DNA of 64,000 nt from Phycisphaerales bacterium (lineage in GTDB: Bacteria > Planctomycetota > Phycisphaerae > UBA1845 > Fen-1342), in the NCBI GenBank assembly GCA_022839625.1, contig JALHJL010000008.1:1-64000 (forward strand), in the 5' to 3' direction. The notes under the pieces were generated by a model. The model ran no database searches, was not told the origin of the DNA, and saw only the letters and a list, made by a program, of their open reading frames with translations. Positions 44,544 through 53,648 of this stretch are shown here, in pieces (position 1 is the stretch's first letter; the number at the start of each line of letters is the position of its first letter). The position numbers and the translations under genes are program-made.

Positions 44544-45512
44544 CTATATGTCGCTGGCCAGGAAGTGGTCCGGGCTTGGGATCGTCCCCGGCGGCGGGCG
44601 GACTTTCAGCACCGGCGGCGTGATCGCGACCTGGTGGCCGGGATCGACGCTGCGGGTCAGGAACACCGAGCCGCCGATGACCGAACCGGCCCCGAGCGTG
44701 GTCTCGCCGCCCAGCACGATCGCGTTGGCGTAGATCGTAACGTTGTCGCAGACGGTCGGGTGCCGCTTGTGCCCGCGGATCAGCCGGCCGCGCTCGTCCT
44801 TGGGGAAGGACAGGGCCCCGAGCGTGACACCCTGGTAGAGCTTGACGTGCTCGCCGATGTCCGTGGTCTCGCCGACGACGACGCCCGTGCCGTGGTCGAT
44901 GAAGAAGTAGCGGCCGATGCGGGCGCCGGGGTGAATGTCGATGCCGGTCAGGTAGTGGGCGTGCTCGGTCATGATGCGCGGCATCAGCGGTACGTCCATC
45001 TGGTACAGCTCGTGGGCGTACCGGTAGATCGTGATGGCCAGAATGGCCGGATACGCGAGGATCACCTCCGACGTGCTGCTCGCGGCCGGGTCGCCGTCGT
45101 AGGCGGCCTGCACGTCTTCGGCGAGCAGGGCGCGCACGTCGGGGATGCGTTCGACGAAGCGGCTGGCCAGGTCGGCGGCGCGATCGCGGCAGACGGCGCG
45201 GCTGGGGTTGTCGGCCGGCCCCACGGCCTCCTCTTCGTGGCACAGGCACTGCGTGATCTGGTTGGTCAAGTGGTCCCAGAGCCGGGGCAGCAGCTCGCCG
45301 ACGTGAAAGGCGATATTGTGCCGGGTGAGACCCTTGCGGCCGATGTAGCCGGGGTAGGTCAGCTCCAGCAGCATGTCGCAGACCTCGATGATGACCTCAC
45401 GGGAAGGAAGGTATTCCCGATCGATGTGCCGCGTGCGCGCATCAGAGAAGTAGCTCTCCACAATACGGCTGACGAGCCGGGGCAACGCATCGCCGAGGTG
45501 TCGGGAGTCCAT
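44544..45512 (-). CDS. cysE: Serine O-acetyltransferase
   Basis: 322 residues from ATG 45512, with GGAG nine bases upstream. It acetylates serine with acetyl-CoA, the first step of cysteine synthesis. The N-terminal helical domain is followed by the left-handed beta helix of the family: DIHPGARIGRYFFIDHGTGVVVGETT with the catalytic His/Asp region, then VKLYQGVTLGA, HPTVCDNVTIYANAIVLG and GSVIGGSVFLTRSV. It is longer than E. coli CysE and closer to the EpsC-like bacterial type. It follows rng by 185 bases. O-acetylserine would receive sulfide derived from the sat pathway. Confidence 0.9.
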   Translation of the reverse strand: MDSRHLGDALPRLVSRIVESYFSDARTRHIDREYLPSREVIIEVCDMLLELTYPGYIGRKGLTRHNIAFHVGELLPRLWDHLTNQITQCLCHEEEAVGPADNPSRAVCRDRAADLASRFVERIPDVRALLAEDVQAAYDGDPAASSTSEVILAYPAILAITIYRYAHELYQMDVPLMPRIMTEHAHYLTGIDIHPGARIGRYFFIDHGTGVVVGETTDIGEHVKLYQGVTLGALSFPKDERGRLIRGHKRHPTVCDNVTIYANAIVLGGETTLGAGSVIGGSVFLTRSVDPGHQVAITPPVLKVRPPPGTIPSPDHFLASDI

Positions 45513-45563
45513 TGGATACTCCTGCTTGTCTGTCCACGACGCGGCTGGCGGGCCCGCACCCGG

Positions 45564-45632
45564 CCGCTCCCTGAGGGTCGCGGTTCGGACCGGGCGCCTG
45601 GCGTCACCGCTCCCTGACGGTCACGGTTCGGA
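45564..45632. repeat. Two direct copies of a 26-base repeat
   Basis: CCGCTCCCTGAGGGTCGCGG-ttcgga at 45564-45589 recurs at 45607-45632 with two substitutions (g to c, g to a). The copies are 43 bases apart in the gap between cysE and rng. Each unit can be read as a weak hairpin around ccctgaggg. Confidence 0.7.
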
Positions 45633-45697
45633 TCGCGCGGCCGCCGCAGCCGGCCAGTCAGTTCCTCATGATCGCCGCCCGGGCGGCGCCGCCCGCG

Positions 45698-48322
45698 CTA
45701 CGCATTCGGCACGACGCGGCCGCGTGCGTCCGTGCAGGTCAGCTCCACCTGGTCGAGGCTGAAATTCGGATCGGGGCGGATGGAGACGATCCGCCGGTGT
45801 TTCGATTCCAGCTCGTGGATCAAGGACCGCTTGCGGTTCTGCAGCAAGTAGGAGACCTCGGGCGACACGGCCACCTCGACCATGCGGATGTGCTCGCGCG
45901 TGACGGCCAACTGGATGAGCCGCATCACGTCCAGCGTGACCGATTCCACGGTCTTGACCAGGCCGGTGCCGCGGCAGTGGCGGCAATCGCGGTAGACGCT
46001 GCGGGTCAGGCTGGCGCGCTGGCGCTGACGGGTCATCTCGATCAGCCCGAAGGCGCTGGTCCGCAGCACCTTGGCCCGCTCCTTGTGCTTCTTGAGGTTC
46101 TCGATCAGGCGGCGTTCGATGTCGCGGCGGTGCGACTCCATGCGCATGTCGATGAAGTCGCAGACGATGACGCCGCCCAGGTCGCGCAGCCGGAGCTGGC
46201 GCGGAATCTCGTCGGCCGCCTCGCAGTTGATCTTGTAAGCGGTGGCCTCGGCGTCGTCCTCGGTGCGGAACCGGCCGCTGTTGACGTCGATGGCGACCAT
46301 GGCCTCCGTCTGGTCGATGACCAGCGACCCGCCGGACTTGAGCGGCACGTAGCGCGAATGCAGCCGCTCGAGCTCGGCCTCGATCTTGTGCTTATGGAAG
46401 ATCGGTTCGGGGTCGCCATAGAGGGTGACGATGTCCTGGGAGCGGGGGCTGAAGATGGAGAGGAACTCGCGGGCGCGGACCAGGACGTCGGGATCGTCCA
46501 CGATGATGCGCGCGATGTCGTTCGTGAAGACGTCGCGGATCGTGCGGATCACCAGGTCGGACTCGCGGTACAGCTCCGCGGGCGCGGGTTCGTGCTCGAT
46601 GCGCTTCTCGACCGCCTTCCAGAGCCGCGTCAGGTAGGACAGGTCGTTCTGCAGCTCGCGCTGGCTGCGGTCGATCGCGGCCGTGCGGGCGATGAAGCCC
46701 ATGCCCTCGGGCAAGTCGAGCTCGGCGAGCAGGTCGCGCAGCTTGTCGCGGGCGCCGTCGTCCTCGATGCGCCGCGACACTCCGAGCCGGCGCATGCCGG
46801 GCATCATGACGAGAAAGCGGCCCGGAATGCTGAGGTACGTGGACAGTGTCGGCCCCTTGGTGCCGATCCCTTCCTTCGTAACCTGCACCAGGACCTCCTG
46901 ACCGCGGCGCAGGCAGCGTTGGATCGGGGGGCGGCTGCGACGCGGCATCTTCCGGCCGACGTTTTCCGTCTGCCCTCCCCCATCGGGGAAATATTGGGGA
47001 TGCAGGTCCGAGATGTGCAGAAAGCCGTTCTTGCCTTGCCCGAAGTCGATGAACGCCGCCTGAATGCTGGGCTCGACGTTGGTGACCACGCCCTTGTAGA
47101 TGTTGCCAACGTGGTTCTCCGCCGTCGCGCGCTCCAGGTAGATTTCCTCCAGCCGCCCATCCTCCAGAATGGCGATGCGGCACTCCTCGCGCTGGACCGT
47201 GTTGATGATCATCTCGCGTCGCGCGGTCACCGCGGCCGCGGGCTGGGAGGCAGGGGCGGCGGCACCCACCTCAACCGCTTCGTGCCGGGCGGAACGCCGC
47301 CCGCGCCGCCGTCGGCGCCGGGCGAGATCCTTGGCCGGCGCGGCTTCGTCCACATCCTCTTCCTCAGGGGCGGCGGAGGCGGGCTCGGCCGTCATCATCT
47401 GTGCCGGTTCCTCAAGCGGGGGCTCGATGATCTCTGGCTCGCCGGTATCCGCGTCCTCCATTTCGGCCTTGACCACCGCCGAGTCTTCGAGCCAGGAAGG
47501 CGCTTCCTCGACGTCGGGTGGCTCCGCGGCGAGGGCATCGAAGCCGTTCTCGGGCGACACGGGCGGTTCCGTCAGCTTTGCGGAACGGCGATTGGTCGTC
47601 GCAGGCGACGGCGCCTCGGGGGCCGCCGGTGCAACGCCGTCCGGCGTGGGTGAAGGGAGTGAACCGTCTTGGGCCAGGCGGCGCTTGCGGCGCATGCGGC
47701 GGCGCTGGCTGCGAGTAAGCGAGCGGTCACCGCCGGGTGCGCCGAAGGGGGGCTCCCGCAGGGCGGCGGGCGGCGGAGCGACGTCCGCCGGCGGTGCAGC
47801 GCGGACCGGGGCCTCCTCCGTCAGCACAGCGCGCGATTCCCTGCGTGGTACCGGCTGAGGCGCTGGATGCGCAGGTGGTTTCGCCGCCGACTCCCGGGCC
47901 ACCGGCGGCTTCGCCGCCGAGTCGCGGGCCACGGGCGGCTTCGCCGGCATCTCGCGGGCCACGGGCGGTGTCAGGCCGGCAAACGGGGGAGGTGCCACCG
48001 GCGGAAAACGAATTACGACCTCGTCGTCCGTCGCCAACACCTCGGCTTGCGGAGCCGCCGGCGTGACGGAGCGTTTGGTGGACTTCGCCGAGGGCTCGGC
48101 TCCGCGCGCGCGCCCTGCTCGTTTCGGTGGCGCGGGATGGCGTTCGCGTTTCGCTTTGGTCGCGACAGCGGCCGAGGCAGTGGTCTCTGTCGGGGGGCCG
48201 TCAACAGGTGTACGAGCCTCCGCCGCAGGCTTGCGCGGTTCCCGCCGAGTGGATTTTCTCTTTGGGGCGGTCGTCTTAGGCGCCGCGCCGGTCTTCTTTC
48301 GGGTCGTCTTCTTGGTAGTCAA
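45698..48322 (-). CDS. rng: Ribonuclease E/G family protein with a long disordered N-terminal extension
   Basis: 874 residues from TTG 48322 (LTTKKTTRKKTG), chosen for an AGGA site and because upstream codons belong to the preceding gene. The first ~370 residues are low-complexity, Ala/Pro/Lys/Glu-rich, with short repeats (AKPPVARDSAAKPPVARES) and Arg clusters (RRRMRRKRR, RRRRRRGRR). The catalytic part begins MIINTVQREECRIAILEDGRLEE, followed by an S1 domain (HVGNIYKGVVTNVEPSIQAAF, GKNGFLHISDLH), the DNase I-like subdomain (VCDFIDMRME) and the zinc-link CRHCRGTGLV. It processes or degrades mRNA and rRNA. It is the last gene of the PTS-Ntr unit and overlaps DUF2344 by 47 bases. Confidence 0.9.
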   Translation of the reverse strand: MTTKKTTRKKTGAAPKTTAPKRKSTRREPRKPAAEARTPVDGPPTETTASAAVATKAKRERHPAPPKRAGRARGAEPSAKSTKRSVTPAAPQAEVLATDDEVVIRFPPVAPPPFAGLTPPVAREMPAKPPVARDSAAKPPVARESAAKPPAHPAPQPVPRRESRAVLTEEAPVRAAPPADVAPPPAALREPPFGAPGGDRSLTRSQRRRMRRKRRLAQDGSLPSPTPDGVAPAAPEAPSPATTNRRSAKLTEPPVSPENGFDALAAEPPDVEEAPSWLEDSAVVKAEMEDADTGEPEIIEPPLEEPAQMMTAEPASAAPEEEDVDEAAPAKDLARRRRRRGRRSARHEAVEVGAAAPASQPAAAVTARREMIINTVQREECRIAILEDGRLEEIYLERATAENHVGNIYKGVVTNVEPSIQAAFIDFGQGKNGFLHISDLHPQYFPDGGGQTENVGRKMPRRSRPPIQRCLRRGQEVLVQVTKEGIGTKGPTLSTYLSIPGRFLVMMPGMRRLGVSRRIEDDGARDKLRDLLAELDLPEGMGFIARTAAIDRSQRELQNDLSYLTRLWKAVEKRIEHEPAPAELYRESDLVIRTIRDVFTNDIARIIVDDPDVLVRAREFLSIFSPRSQDIVTLYGDPEPIFHKHKIEAELERLHSRYVPLKSGGSLVIDQTEAMVAIDVNSGRFRTEDDAEATAYKINCEAADEIPRQLRLRDLGGVIVCDFIDMRMESHRRDIERRLIENLKKHKERAKVLRTSAFGLIEMTRQRQRASLTRSVYRDCRHCRGTGLVKTVESVTLDVMRLIQLAVTREHIRMVEVAVSPEVSYLLQNRKRSLIHELESKHRRIVSIRPDPNFSLDQVELTCTDARGRVVPNA

Positions 48323-49061
48323 AGCAGCATTTCCTTTCGCGAGCGAGGGGGCCGGTTTCGGGCCCGCAGAGCTCGGTATCCCATTGGACGGCTGCCCGCC
48401 GAACGCGATGGTTGTATGCGTCGGCGGCCAACCCCAGTTCGTTGATGATCTCAGAGGGCCGGGCGGTGCGCTGGTCACGGTAACGCAACCGCAGCCCAAG
48501 GCGACGGCCCGTGAGTTGAATTCTCTCCAGGTACGGTCGGATGTCGATGGCGCGCGAGGCCCGGCCCGGTCCGTAGCCGCGCTGTACGACGAGCGTGTCG
48601 CGCGCGAAAAGTTCCTCGATACGGGCCGGGAGCCGCTCGGCATCCGCCGCGTCCACCTCCACCTCGCAGTGAATCGTCCGGGGGTGTGGGACGCGGGCCG
48701 GGGCGGGCGCGAGCAGGCCCAGGAGCCGGTAGCCGGCCGGCAGTTGGGGGGTCAGGCTGGCGGTCAGCTCCTCGCTCGGACGCGGTTCCACGAGGTCGAC
48801 GAGCACCAGGTGGCAATCGGCCGCCATGCCGACGCTGCGCGGCAGCGGCAGCACGAGGCGCGGCCGCGGATTGAAGCCGCCGGTGTACGCGAGCGGCCAG
48901 CGGGCCCGAACGAAGGCGCGCTCCAACATGCGCAGCTCGTCGTGATGAGACAGGAAACGCACGTCGCCAGCCACGGCCAGGTGTAGGGCGACGCGCCAGC
49001 GCGCCGGCGGGCCGGAGTCCGGGCGTCCGGTGAGCGGAGACGACTCGGGCTGCGCGGCCAT
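48276..49061 (-). CDS. DUF2344 / TIGR03936 family protein
   Basis: 261 residues. The family signature is present: ARWRVALHLAVAGDVRFLSHHDELRMLERAF, then PLAYTGGFNPRPRLVLPLPRSVGM and a later VEVDAADAERLPARI. Members normally adjoin or fuse with a radical-SAM protein and stand next to rng; the radical-SAM partner is not in this window but rng is directly downstream. The function is unknown, with a link to rRNA or tRNA modification often supposed. Its ATG shares one base with the ptsI stop (TGATG), so it is translationally coupled. Confidence 0.85.
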   Translation of the reverse strand: MAAQPESSPLTGRPDSGPPARWRVALHLAVAGDVRFLSHHDELRMLERAFVRARWPLAYTGGFNPRPRLVLPLPRSVGMAADCHLVLVDLVEPRPSEELTASLTPQLPAGYRLLGLLAPAPARVPHPRTIHCEVEVDAADAERLPARIEELFARDTLVVQRGYGPGRASRAIDIRPYLERIQLTGRRLGLRLRYRDQRTARPSEIINELGLAADAYNHRVRRAAVQWDTELCGPETGPLARERKCCFDYQEDDPKEDRRGA

Positions 49062-50803
49062 CAGAGGTCTTCCTCCGGCTCAATGGCCCGCGCCTCGCCG
49101 CGCAGGAAGTTCAGCACCTGGCGGTCGGAGTCAAAGCGGCTGACCTTGCGGGCGATCATCTGGCACCGCTCGATGGTCGTGGCGCGCACGATGCGCTTGA
49201 TGCTCGGAATGTCCTTGGGGGCCATGGACAGCCGCCGCAGCCCCAGTCCCAGCAGCAGCGGGCAGTAAATCGGCGCGCCCGCCATCTCGCCGCACAGGTT
49301 GACCTGCACCTTGCGGCCGCGGGTGGCGCGCACCACCTCGTGGACGAGCTTGAGGACCGCGGGATTGTGCGAAGAAAACAGGTGCGCGACGCGTTCGTTG
49401 CCGCGGTCCACGGCGAGCGTGTACTGTGTCAGGTCGTTGGTGCCGATGCTCAGAAAGACGGCCTCGCGCACGAAGGCCGCGGCGAGCAGGGCCGCCGCGG
49501 GTGTCTCGACCATCATCCCGATGGGGATGTCCCGGCGGAAGGGGATGCCTTCTTCGTCGAGGTCCTCCATGACGTCGGCGAGCGTGGCCTTGGCCTGGCG
49601 CAGCTCCATGACGGTCGTGATCATGGGGAACATGATGCGGAGATCGCCCGCGGTGGAGGCGCGCAGGATCGCGCGCAAGTGCACCCGGAACATGTCCAGA
49701 TGCAGCAGGCAGTAGCGGAGCGAGCGCAGACCGAGGGCGGGGTTGTGGTCGCGCTGGGCTTCCATCGCCGGGGCGAGCTTGTCCGCGCCGAGATCCACGG
49801 TACGGATCACCACGGGCCGCGGACCGGCGGCCCGCATCACCTCCAGAAAGGCCTCGTACTGCTCCTCCTCGGTCGGCATGCGCGCGCTGGAGAGAAACAG
49901 CAGCTCCGTGCGGTACAGGCCGATGCCTTCCGCGCCGTACTCGAAGGCCTCGTGGGTTTCCTCCGGCACCTCGATGTTTGCCAGCAGCTCGATCGGGACG
50001 CCGTCGCGGGTCACGGCCGGCTCGTCGCGCAGCCGCCGCAGTCGGTCTTCCAGCCGCCGGTATTCCCGTTGCTGGGCCCGGTAACGCTCGAGCGTTTCGC
50101 TGTCCGGGCTGGCAACGACGATGCCGTTGGTGCCGTCGACGATGAGGGTCTCGCCGCCGGCCACGTCGGCCGTGATGTCGCTCAAGGCGAGCACGGCGGG
50201 GATGCCGAGCATGCGCGCGATAATCGCCGTGTGCGACGTCTGTCCGCCGACGTTGATGGCGAACGCGAGGATGTGCCGTCGATCGAACGAGATGGCCTGC
50301 GACGGAGTGATCTCGTTGGCGACAATGATCACCGGTTCGCTCAGGCGGGTCATGTCCTCGCGGGCCCGTCCGAGGATGTGGCGGAGCACGCGCCGCTCGA
50401 TGTCGTACAGGTCGCGGACGCGTTCCTTCAGGTAGGGGTCGGCGACGTTGCGGAACTGGCGTTGGCGCTCGTTCAGGACCTGCCCGAACGCGTAGGCGGC
50501 CGTGTAGTGCCGGCGCTCGATCAGCGCCACGACGCTGTCGCGCAGCTTCGGATCGCAGATGAACTGCTCGTGGAAGGCGAAGATGACGGCGGTCTTGTCG
50601 CCCAGTTTGCGCGCCGCCGCGGCGCGCAGCTCGCTCACTTCCTGGCGTGAGGCGGCCAGGGCGGCGTCCAGATTGTGAATCTGGCCGGGCACCTGGACCG
50701 GGTCGATCGTCCGATGCGGGATCCGGTACTCTTCAGTGTCGAGTACGATCGCCGGGCCGATCGCCACCCCGGGCGAGGCGTTGATGCCTTTCTTGGTGAT
50801 CAT
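49061..50803 (-). CDS. ptsI: Phosphoenolpyruvate-protein phosphotransferase (enzyme I)
   Basis: 580 residues, full EI length without the GAF domain of PtsP. It transfers phosphate from PEP to HPr. The phosphorylatable His is in GGQTSHTAIIARMLGIPA (about residue 187). PEP-binding motifs follow: GIGLYRTELLFL, IRTVDLGADK, NPALGLRSLR, MFPMITTVMEL and the C-terminal FLSIGTNDLTQYTLAVDRGN and VNLCGEMAGAP with its catalytic Cys. A perfect palindrome CCGCGG-gtt-CCGCGG (50807-50821) lies directly before the ATG in place of a Shine-Dalgarno. It is 67 bases from ptsH. Confidence 0.95.
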   Translation of the reverse strand: MITKKGINASPGVAIGPAIVLDTEEYRIPHRTIDPVQVPGQIHNLDAALAASRQEVSELRAAAARKLGDKTAVIFAFHEQFICDPKLRDSVVALIERRHYTAAYAFGQVLNERQRQFRNVADPYLKERVRDLYDIERRVLRHILGRAREDMTRLSEPVIIVANEITPSQAISFDRRHILAFAINVGGQTSHTAIIARMLGIPAVLALSDITADVAGGETLIVDGTNGIVVASPDSETLERYRAQQREYRRLEDRLRRLRDEPAVTRDGVPIELLANIEVPEETHEAFEYGAEGIGLYRTELLFLSSARMPTEEEQYEAFLEVMRAAGPRPVVIRTVDLGADKLAPAMEAQRDHNPALGLRSLRYCLLHLDMFRVHLRAILRASTAGDLRIMFPMITTVMELRQAKATLADVMEDLDEEGIPFRRDIPIGMMVETPAAALLAAAFVREAVFLSIGTNDLTQYTLAVDRGNERVAHLFSSHNPAVLKLVHEVVRATRGRKVQVNLCGEMAGAPIYCPLLLGLGLRRLSMAPKDIPSIKRIVRATTIERCQMIARKVSRFDSDRQVLNFLRGEARAIEPEEDL

Positions 50804-50870
50804 GGGCCGCGGGTTCCGCGGCGTTTGGCGGCGGCGCCGCAGCGCGGCCGCGTCATGCCGTTGTCCTTCG

Positions 50871-51140
50871 CTACATTTCGCCGAAACCGGACTGGACCAG
50901 GTTGACGAGCGCGTCCACCAGTTGCTCCGCGTCCGCGCCGTTGGCCACCATCCGCACGCGCGCGCCGTGGGTGGCGACCAGCATCAGCATTTCCATCGGA
51001 CTGCGGCCGTCGGCCGCGCGGTCGGCACAATGCACGGTCAGACCCGACTGGAAGCGCTGCGCGATGTCCACGAACTGCATGATGGGACGAAAGTGCAGTC
51101 CTTCCTTGTTCGGGATGACGACTTCTCGTTCGACCGCCAC
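50871..51140 (-). CDS. ptsH: HPr-type phosphocarrier protein
   Basis: 89 residues from GTG 51140. The phosphorylation site reads KEGLHFRPIMQF, with His and the following Arg of the family conserved but Ala replaced by Phe (usual GLHARP). The second site region is DGRSPMEMLMLVATHGA, where the residue equivalent to regulatory Ser46 is a Ser in RSPM. HPr relays phosphate from EI to the EIIA protein encoded upstream. No HPr kinase is visible in this window. Confidence 0.92.
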   Translation of the reverse strand: MAVEREVVIPNKEGLHFRPIMQFVDIAQRFQSGLTVHCADRAADGRSPMEMLMLVATHGARVRMVANGADAEQLVDALVNLVQSGFGEM

Positions 51141-51288
51141 GCTCGTTCATCCGCACCAGTACGCGTCTGCACACCTTGCCGCCGACCAACCGGGCCGGTC
51201 CGCCTGGGCCCACGTCCCGCCGCACGCCCGCGCCGGACCGCCGCACCGCTCCGTCCCGGCGACGTCCAGCGCCCTTTGCCGCGCGTCG

Positions 51289-51768
51289 TCAGGGGACCGG
51301 AGCCTTCTCATCCGCTTCCGCCAGCAGGTCATAGATCTTCGCCGTCTCATCCGCTTGCCGCAGGAACTTGCGAAACTGCTCCTGTTGCAGGTGCCGGAAA
51401 ATCAGGTCCATGGCCCGCAGATGTTCCTCCGGCTGCTCCGCGGGACTCACGATCAGGAACAGGCTGTACACCGGCTGGCCGTCGAGGGAGCCGAAATCGA
51501 CGCCGTGGGCGCTGCGCCCGACCGCGGCCACCACGCGCGGCAGGTCCTCGACCTTCACGTGCGGTACCGCCACGCCCTTTCCAAACCCCGTCGTGCCGCG
51601 CGTCCGCTCCCGGGCGACGATGGAGCGCACGATGCCGTCGACCGCCGACGCCTCGATCATCTTTGCCTGTGCGAGCACTTCCACGAGCTCACGAATGGCG
51701 CCGTTGCGATCCGTGGCCTTCAGGTTGGCGATGATCGAATTGCGGTCAATCAGGTCGAGCAGCTTCAT
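51289..51768 (-). CDS. ptsN: PTS EIIA protein, nitrogen-regulatory type
   Basis: 159 residues with AGGAG upstream of ATG 51768. The EIIA-Ntr/Fru fold is clear: MKLLDLIDRNSIIANLKATDRNGAIRELV, then RERTRGTTGFGKGVAVPHVKVEDL, where His in AVPH is the phosphorylation site, then PVYSLFLIVSPAEQPEEHLRAM. With no EIIB or EIIC anywhere in the window, this is the end acceptor of a regulatory phosphorelay rather than of sugar transport. It is encoded between hpf and ptsH. Confidence 0.92.
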   Translation of the reverse strand: MKLLDLIDRNSIIANLKATDRNGAIRELVEVLAQAKMIEASAVDGIVRSIVARERTRGTTGFGKGVAVPHVKVEDLPRVVAAVGRSAHGVDFGSLDGQPVYSLFLIVSPAEQPEEHLRAMDLIFRHLQQEQFRKFLRQADETAKIYDLLAEADEKAPVP

Positions 51769-51804
51769 GCCAAACTCCTGCTCCGGGCGACACGCCGGTT
51801 ACGT

Positions 51805-52134
51805 CTATGCGGGCGGCTCCTCGCCGGCGGCGCGCGGGGGGTGCTTGCGGTTGCGGCGACGCTCCTTGTAGCGCCGCAACTGCTCTTCGATCTTGTCGAC
51901 CAGGAGATCGACGGCAGCGTACGCGTCTTCGTGGCGTTCGCTGGCGACGAAGGGTTGGGCCCCGGCCGAGCGCACAATCATCTCGGCCGTATGAAGGCCG
52001 TCCTTGCCTTCTAGGACCACTTCGATCGCCAGGATGCGGTCCAGGAAGCGCGGCAGACGGGCGGCCTTCTGCTCGCAATAACTGCGCAGCGCCTCGCTGA
52101 CGCTCATGTGTCGCCCGGTGACGGTGACCTGCAT
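51805..52134 (-). CDS. hpf: Ribosome hibernation promoting factor (HPF/YfiA family)
   Basis: 109 residues from ATG 52134, placed by AGGAG nine bases upstream; a GTG three codons earlier is less likely. The HPF fold is recognisable: MQVTVTGRHMSVSEALRSYCEQK, RILAIEVVLEGKDGLHTAEMIV and SERHEDAYAAVDLLVDKIEEQLRRYKER. It is the short form without the long C-terminal dimerisation domain, and ends with a basic, Pro-rich tail. HPF binds the 30S subunit in stationary phase. It is the first gene of the hpf-ptsN-ptsH-ptsI group, as in the rpoN region of proteobacteria, but rpoN is absent here. Confidence 0.9.
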   Translation of the reverse strand: MQVTVTGRHMSVSEALRSYCEQKAARLPRFLDRILAIEVVLEGKDGLHTAEMIVRSAGAQPFVASERHEDAYAAVDLLVDKIEEQLRRYKERRRNRKHPPRAAGEEPPA

Positions 52135-52429
52135 GATGCCCACTCCTGTGCTATTCGCAGCGCCAGCGCGACCGCCGAGCGGCGCCAGTCTGCCACCCTT
52201 GGGGGCGCGTCATCGGTCCGGACAAACATACACCGCGCCGCACTGGACCGGGGGCACGCCGGTGCGCCAGGGCTGCGGGGTGCAGCGTTGCTTGTAAACA
52301 TCCCGCGTATGCCACAACTGACGGAGGAATCTATCCGATGGGGCGCGACGGCGTCAAGGCGCCTCTCTGAAGCCGCCCCTGTCCCCCCGCGGCGACGGAC
52401 CGGGAGCTGCGGCCGCCGGCAAGACCGCG
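52135..52429. other. Intergenic region upstream of hpf
   Basis: 295 bases between the hpf start and the end of the LacI-type gene. It must contain the promoter of the PTS-Ntr unit. I see no clear hexamer pair, RNA or repeat. Confidence 0.3.
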
Positions 52430-53434
52430 TCATCCCACGCAGCGCGTCGTCTCCCGGATAATCAGAACCGGAGGCACAAGCGTATGTTGGGGCACGTCCA
52501 GGCGTGATTTCGCCACCCGCTGCAACGCGACGTCCAACGCCCGGCGCCCGATTTCCTCTCCGCAGGCATCCGTCGTCGTCAGCGTGGGCCACACCCGTTC
52601 GCCGATGAGTTCGTTGCCCTGGCCAATAATCGCGATGTCCCGGCCGGGTATCCGGCCGGCCTGGGTACACATAAGCATCACGTCAACCGCCACGAAGTCG
52701 TCGCTGGCCGCGATTGCCCGCACCCCGGCCAGCCGGCCCCGGACTTCCGCCAGCCGGTCGACGTTGCGGCCGTCTGGCGGGGGCACCTCCACGACGACTA
52801 GCCCGGCGTCCAACCCCGCGGCCGCACACTCCTCCCGGAACCCCGTTTGCCTCTGCGCCGCGGCTTCCGTCCCGGTCTCGTGGACGTACAAGAGCCCGTC
52901 GGACATCCCCTGGAGGAGGTGCCGAGCGGCCAGTCGCCCGGACTCCACGTGGTCGGGCGCGAAAACGTCGCACGCGATCCCACTGAGAGCCGAGGTGGAG
53001 ACCGTTGGCCGGTCGCCTATCAGCTCGGCCAGGCGGTGCGCAAGGTCGGGGGGAATCGGGGTGGCCAGCAGCAGCGCGTCGACCCGTTCGCTGACCAGCG
53101 TTTGCAGGTGTGCCAGGGTCAGCTCGGGCTCGTGCCCCAGTTCGGAGATGTTGACCGCGTAGCGCTCGCTGCGCGCCCGCGCGATCACGCCGCGCACAAA
53201 AGCGCTCGCGTACCCGCAGCGCAGCTCATCGACCAGGACCGCCACCGCGTAGCGGCGGCCGGTGGCCAGGGAGCGCGCCGCGTGACTGGGCACGTAGTTG
53301 AGCTGCTGGCAGGCGTTCAGGACGCGTGCCTTTGTCTGCTGGCTAATGTCAGGTCGGTCGTTCAGGGCACGCGACACGGTCCCGCGCGAAAGCCCCGTAA
53401 ACCGGCTGATGTCCTCGATCGTGACTTTGCCCAT
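52430..53434 (-). CDS. LacI family transcriptional regulator
   Basis: 334 residues from ATG 53434, where the DNA-binding domain begins (MGKVTIEDISRFTGLSRGTVSRALND). The helix-turn-helix and hinge (VPSHAARSLATG) are standard, and residues about 60-330 form the periplasmic-binding-protein-like effector domain (RRYAVAVLVDEL, RVDALLLATPIP, AIAASDDFVAVDVML, DIAIIGQGNE, TTTDACGEEIGRRALDVAL). The effector is probably a sugar but cannot be named, since no sugar genes adjoin it. No palindromic operator is obvious in the 214 bases upstream. Confidence 0.9.
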   Translation of the reverse strand: MGKVTIEDISRFTGLSRGTVSRALNDRPDISQQTKARVLNACQQLNYVPSHAARSLATGRRYAVAVLVDELRCGYASAFVRGVIARARSERYAVNISELGHEPELTLAHLQTLVSERVDALLLATPIPPDLAHRLAELIGDRPTVSTSALSGIACDVFAPDHVESGRLAARHLLQGMSDGLLYVHETGTEAAAQRQTGFREECAAAGLDAGLVVVEVPPPDGRNVDRLAEVRGRLAGVRAIAASDDFVAVDVMLMCTQAGRIPGRDIAIIGQGNELIGERVWPTLTTTDACGEEIGRRALDVALQRVAKSRLDVPQHTLVPPVLIIRETTRCVG

Positions 53435-53648
53435 GGCCCTATCCCGCCCGGCCGAAGCCCGGAACTGCCCGGGACCCCTGCCGCATTGTTGGACCGGCTC
53501 GCTAAGTCCCGTACACAGCCCCCATTGTACCGCCGCGAGGAGCCGAATCAATCACCTCGGAACCGGAATCTTGCGTGCGGCCGGCGCCGCTGCCGCGCGG
53601 CCGACCGCCCGAGCGCGGGGTGATGTCCGCGCGTGTACGTCGGCCCAG

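Noticed and set aside
45668..47653. A 661-codon plus-strand frame opposite rng
   Set aside because: It is a shadow of the RNase E/G gene, whose motifs are unambiguous.
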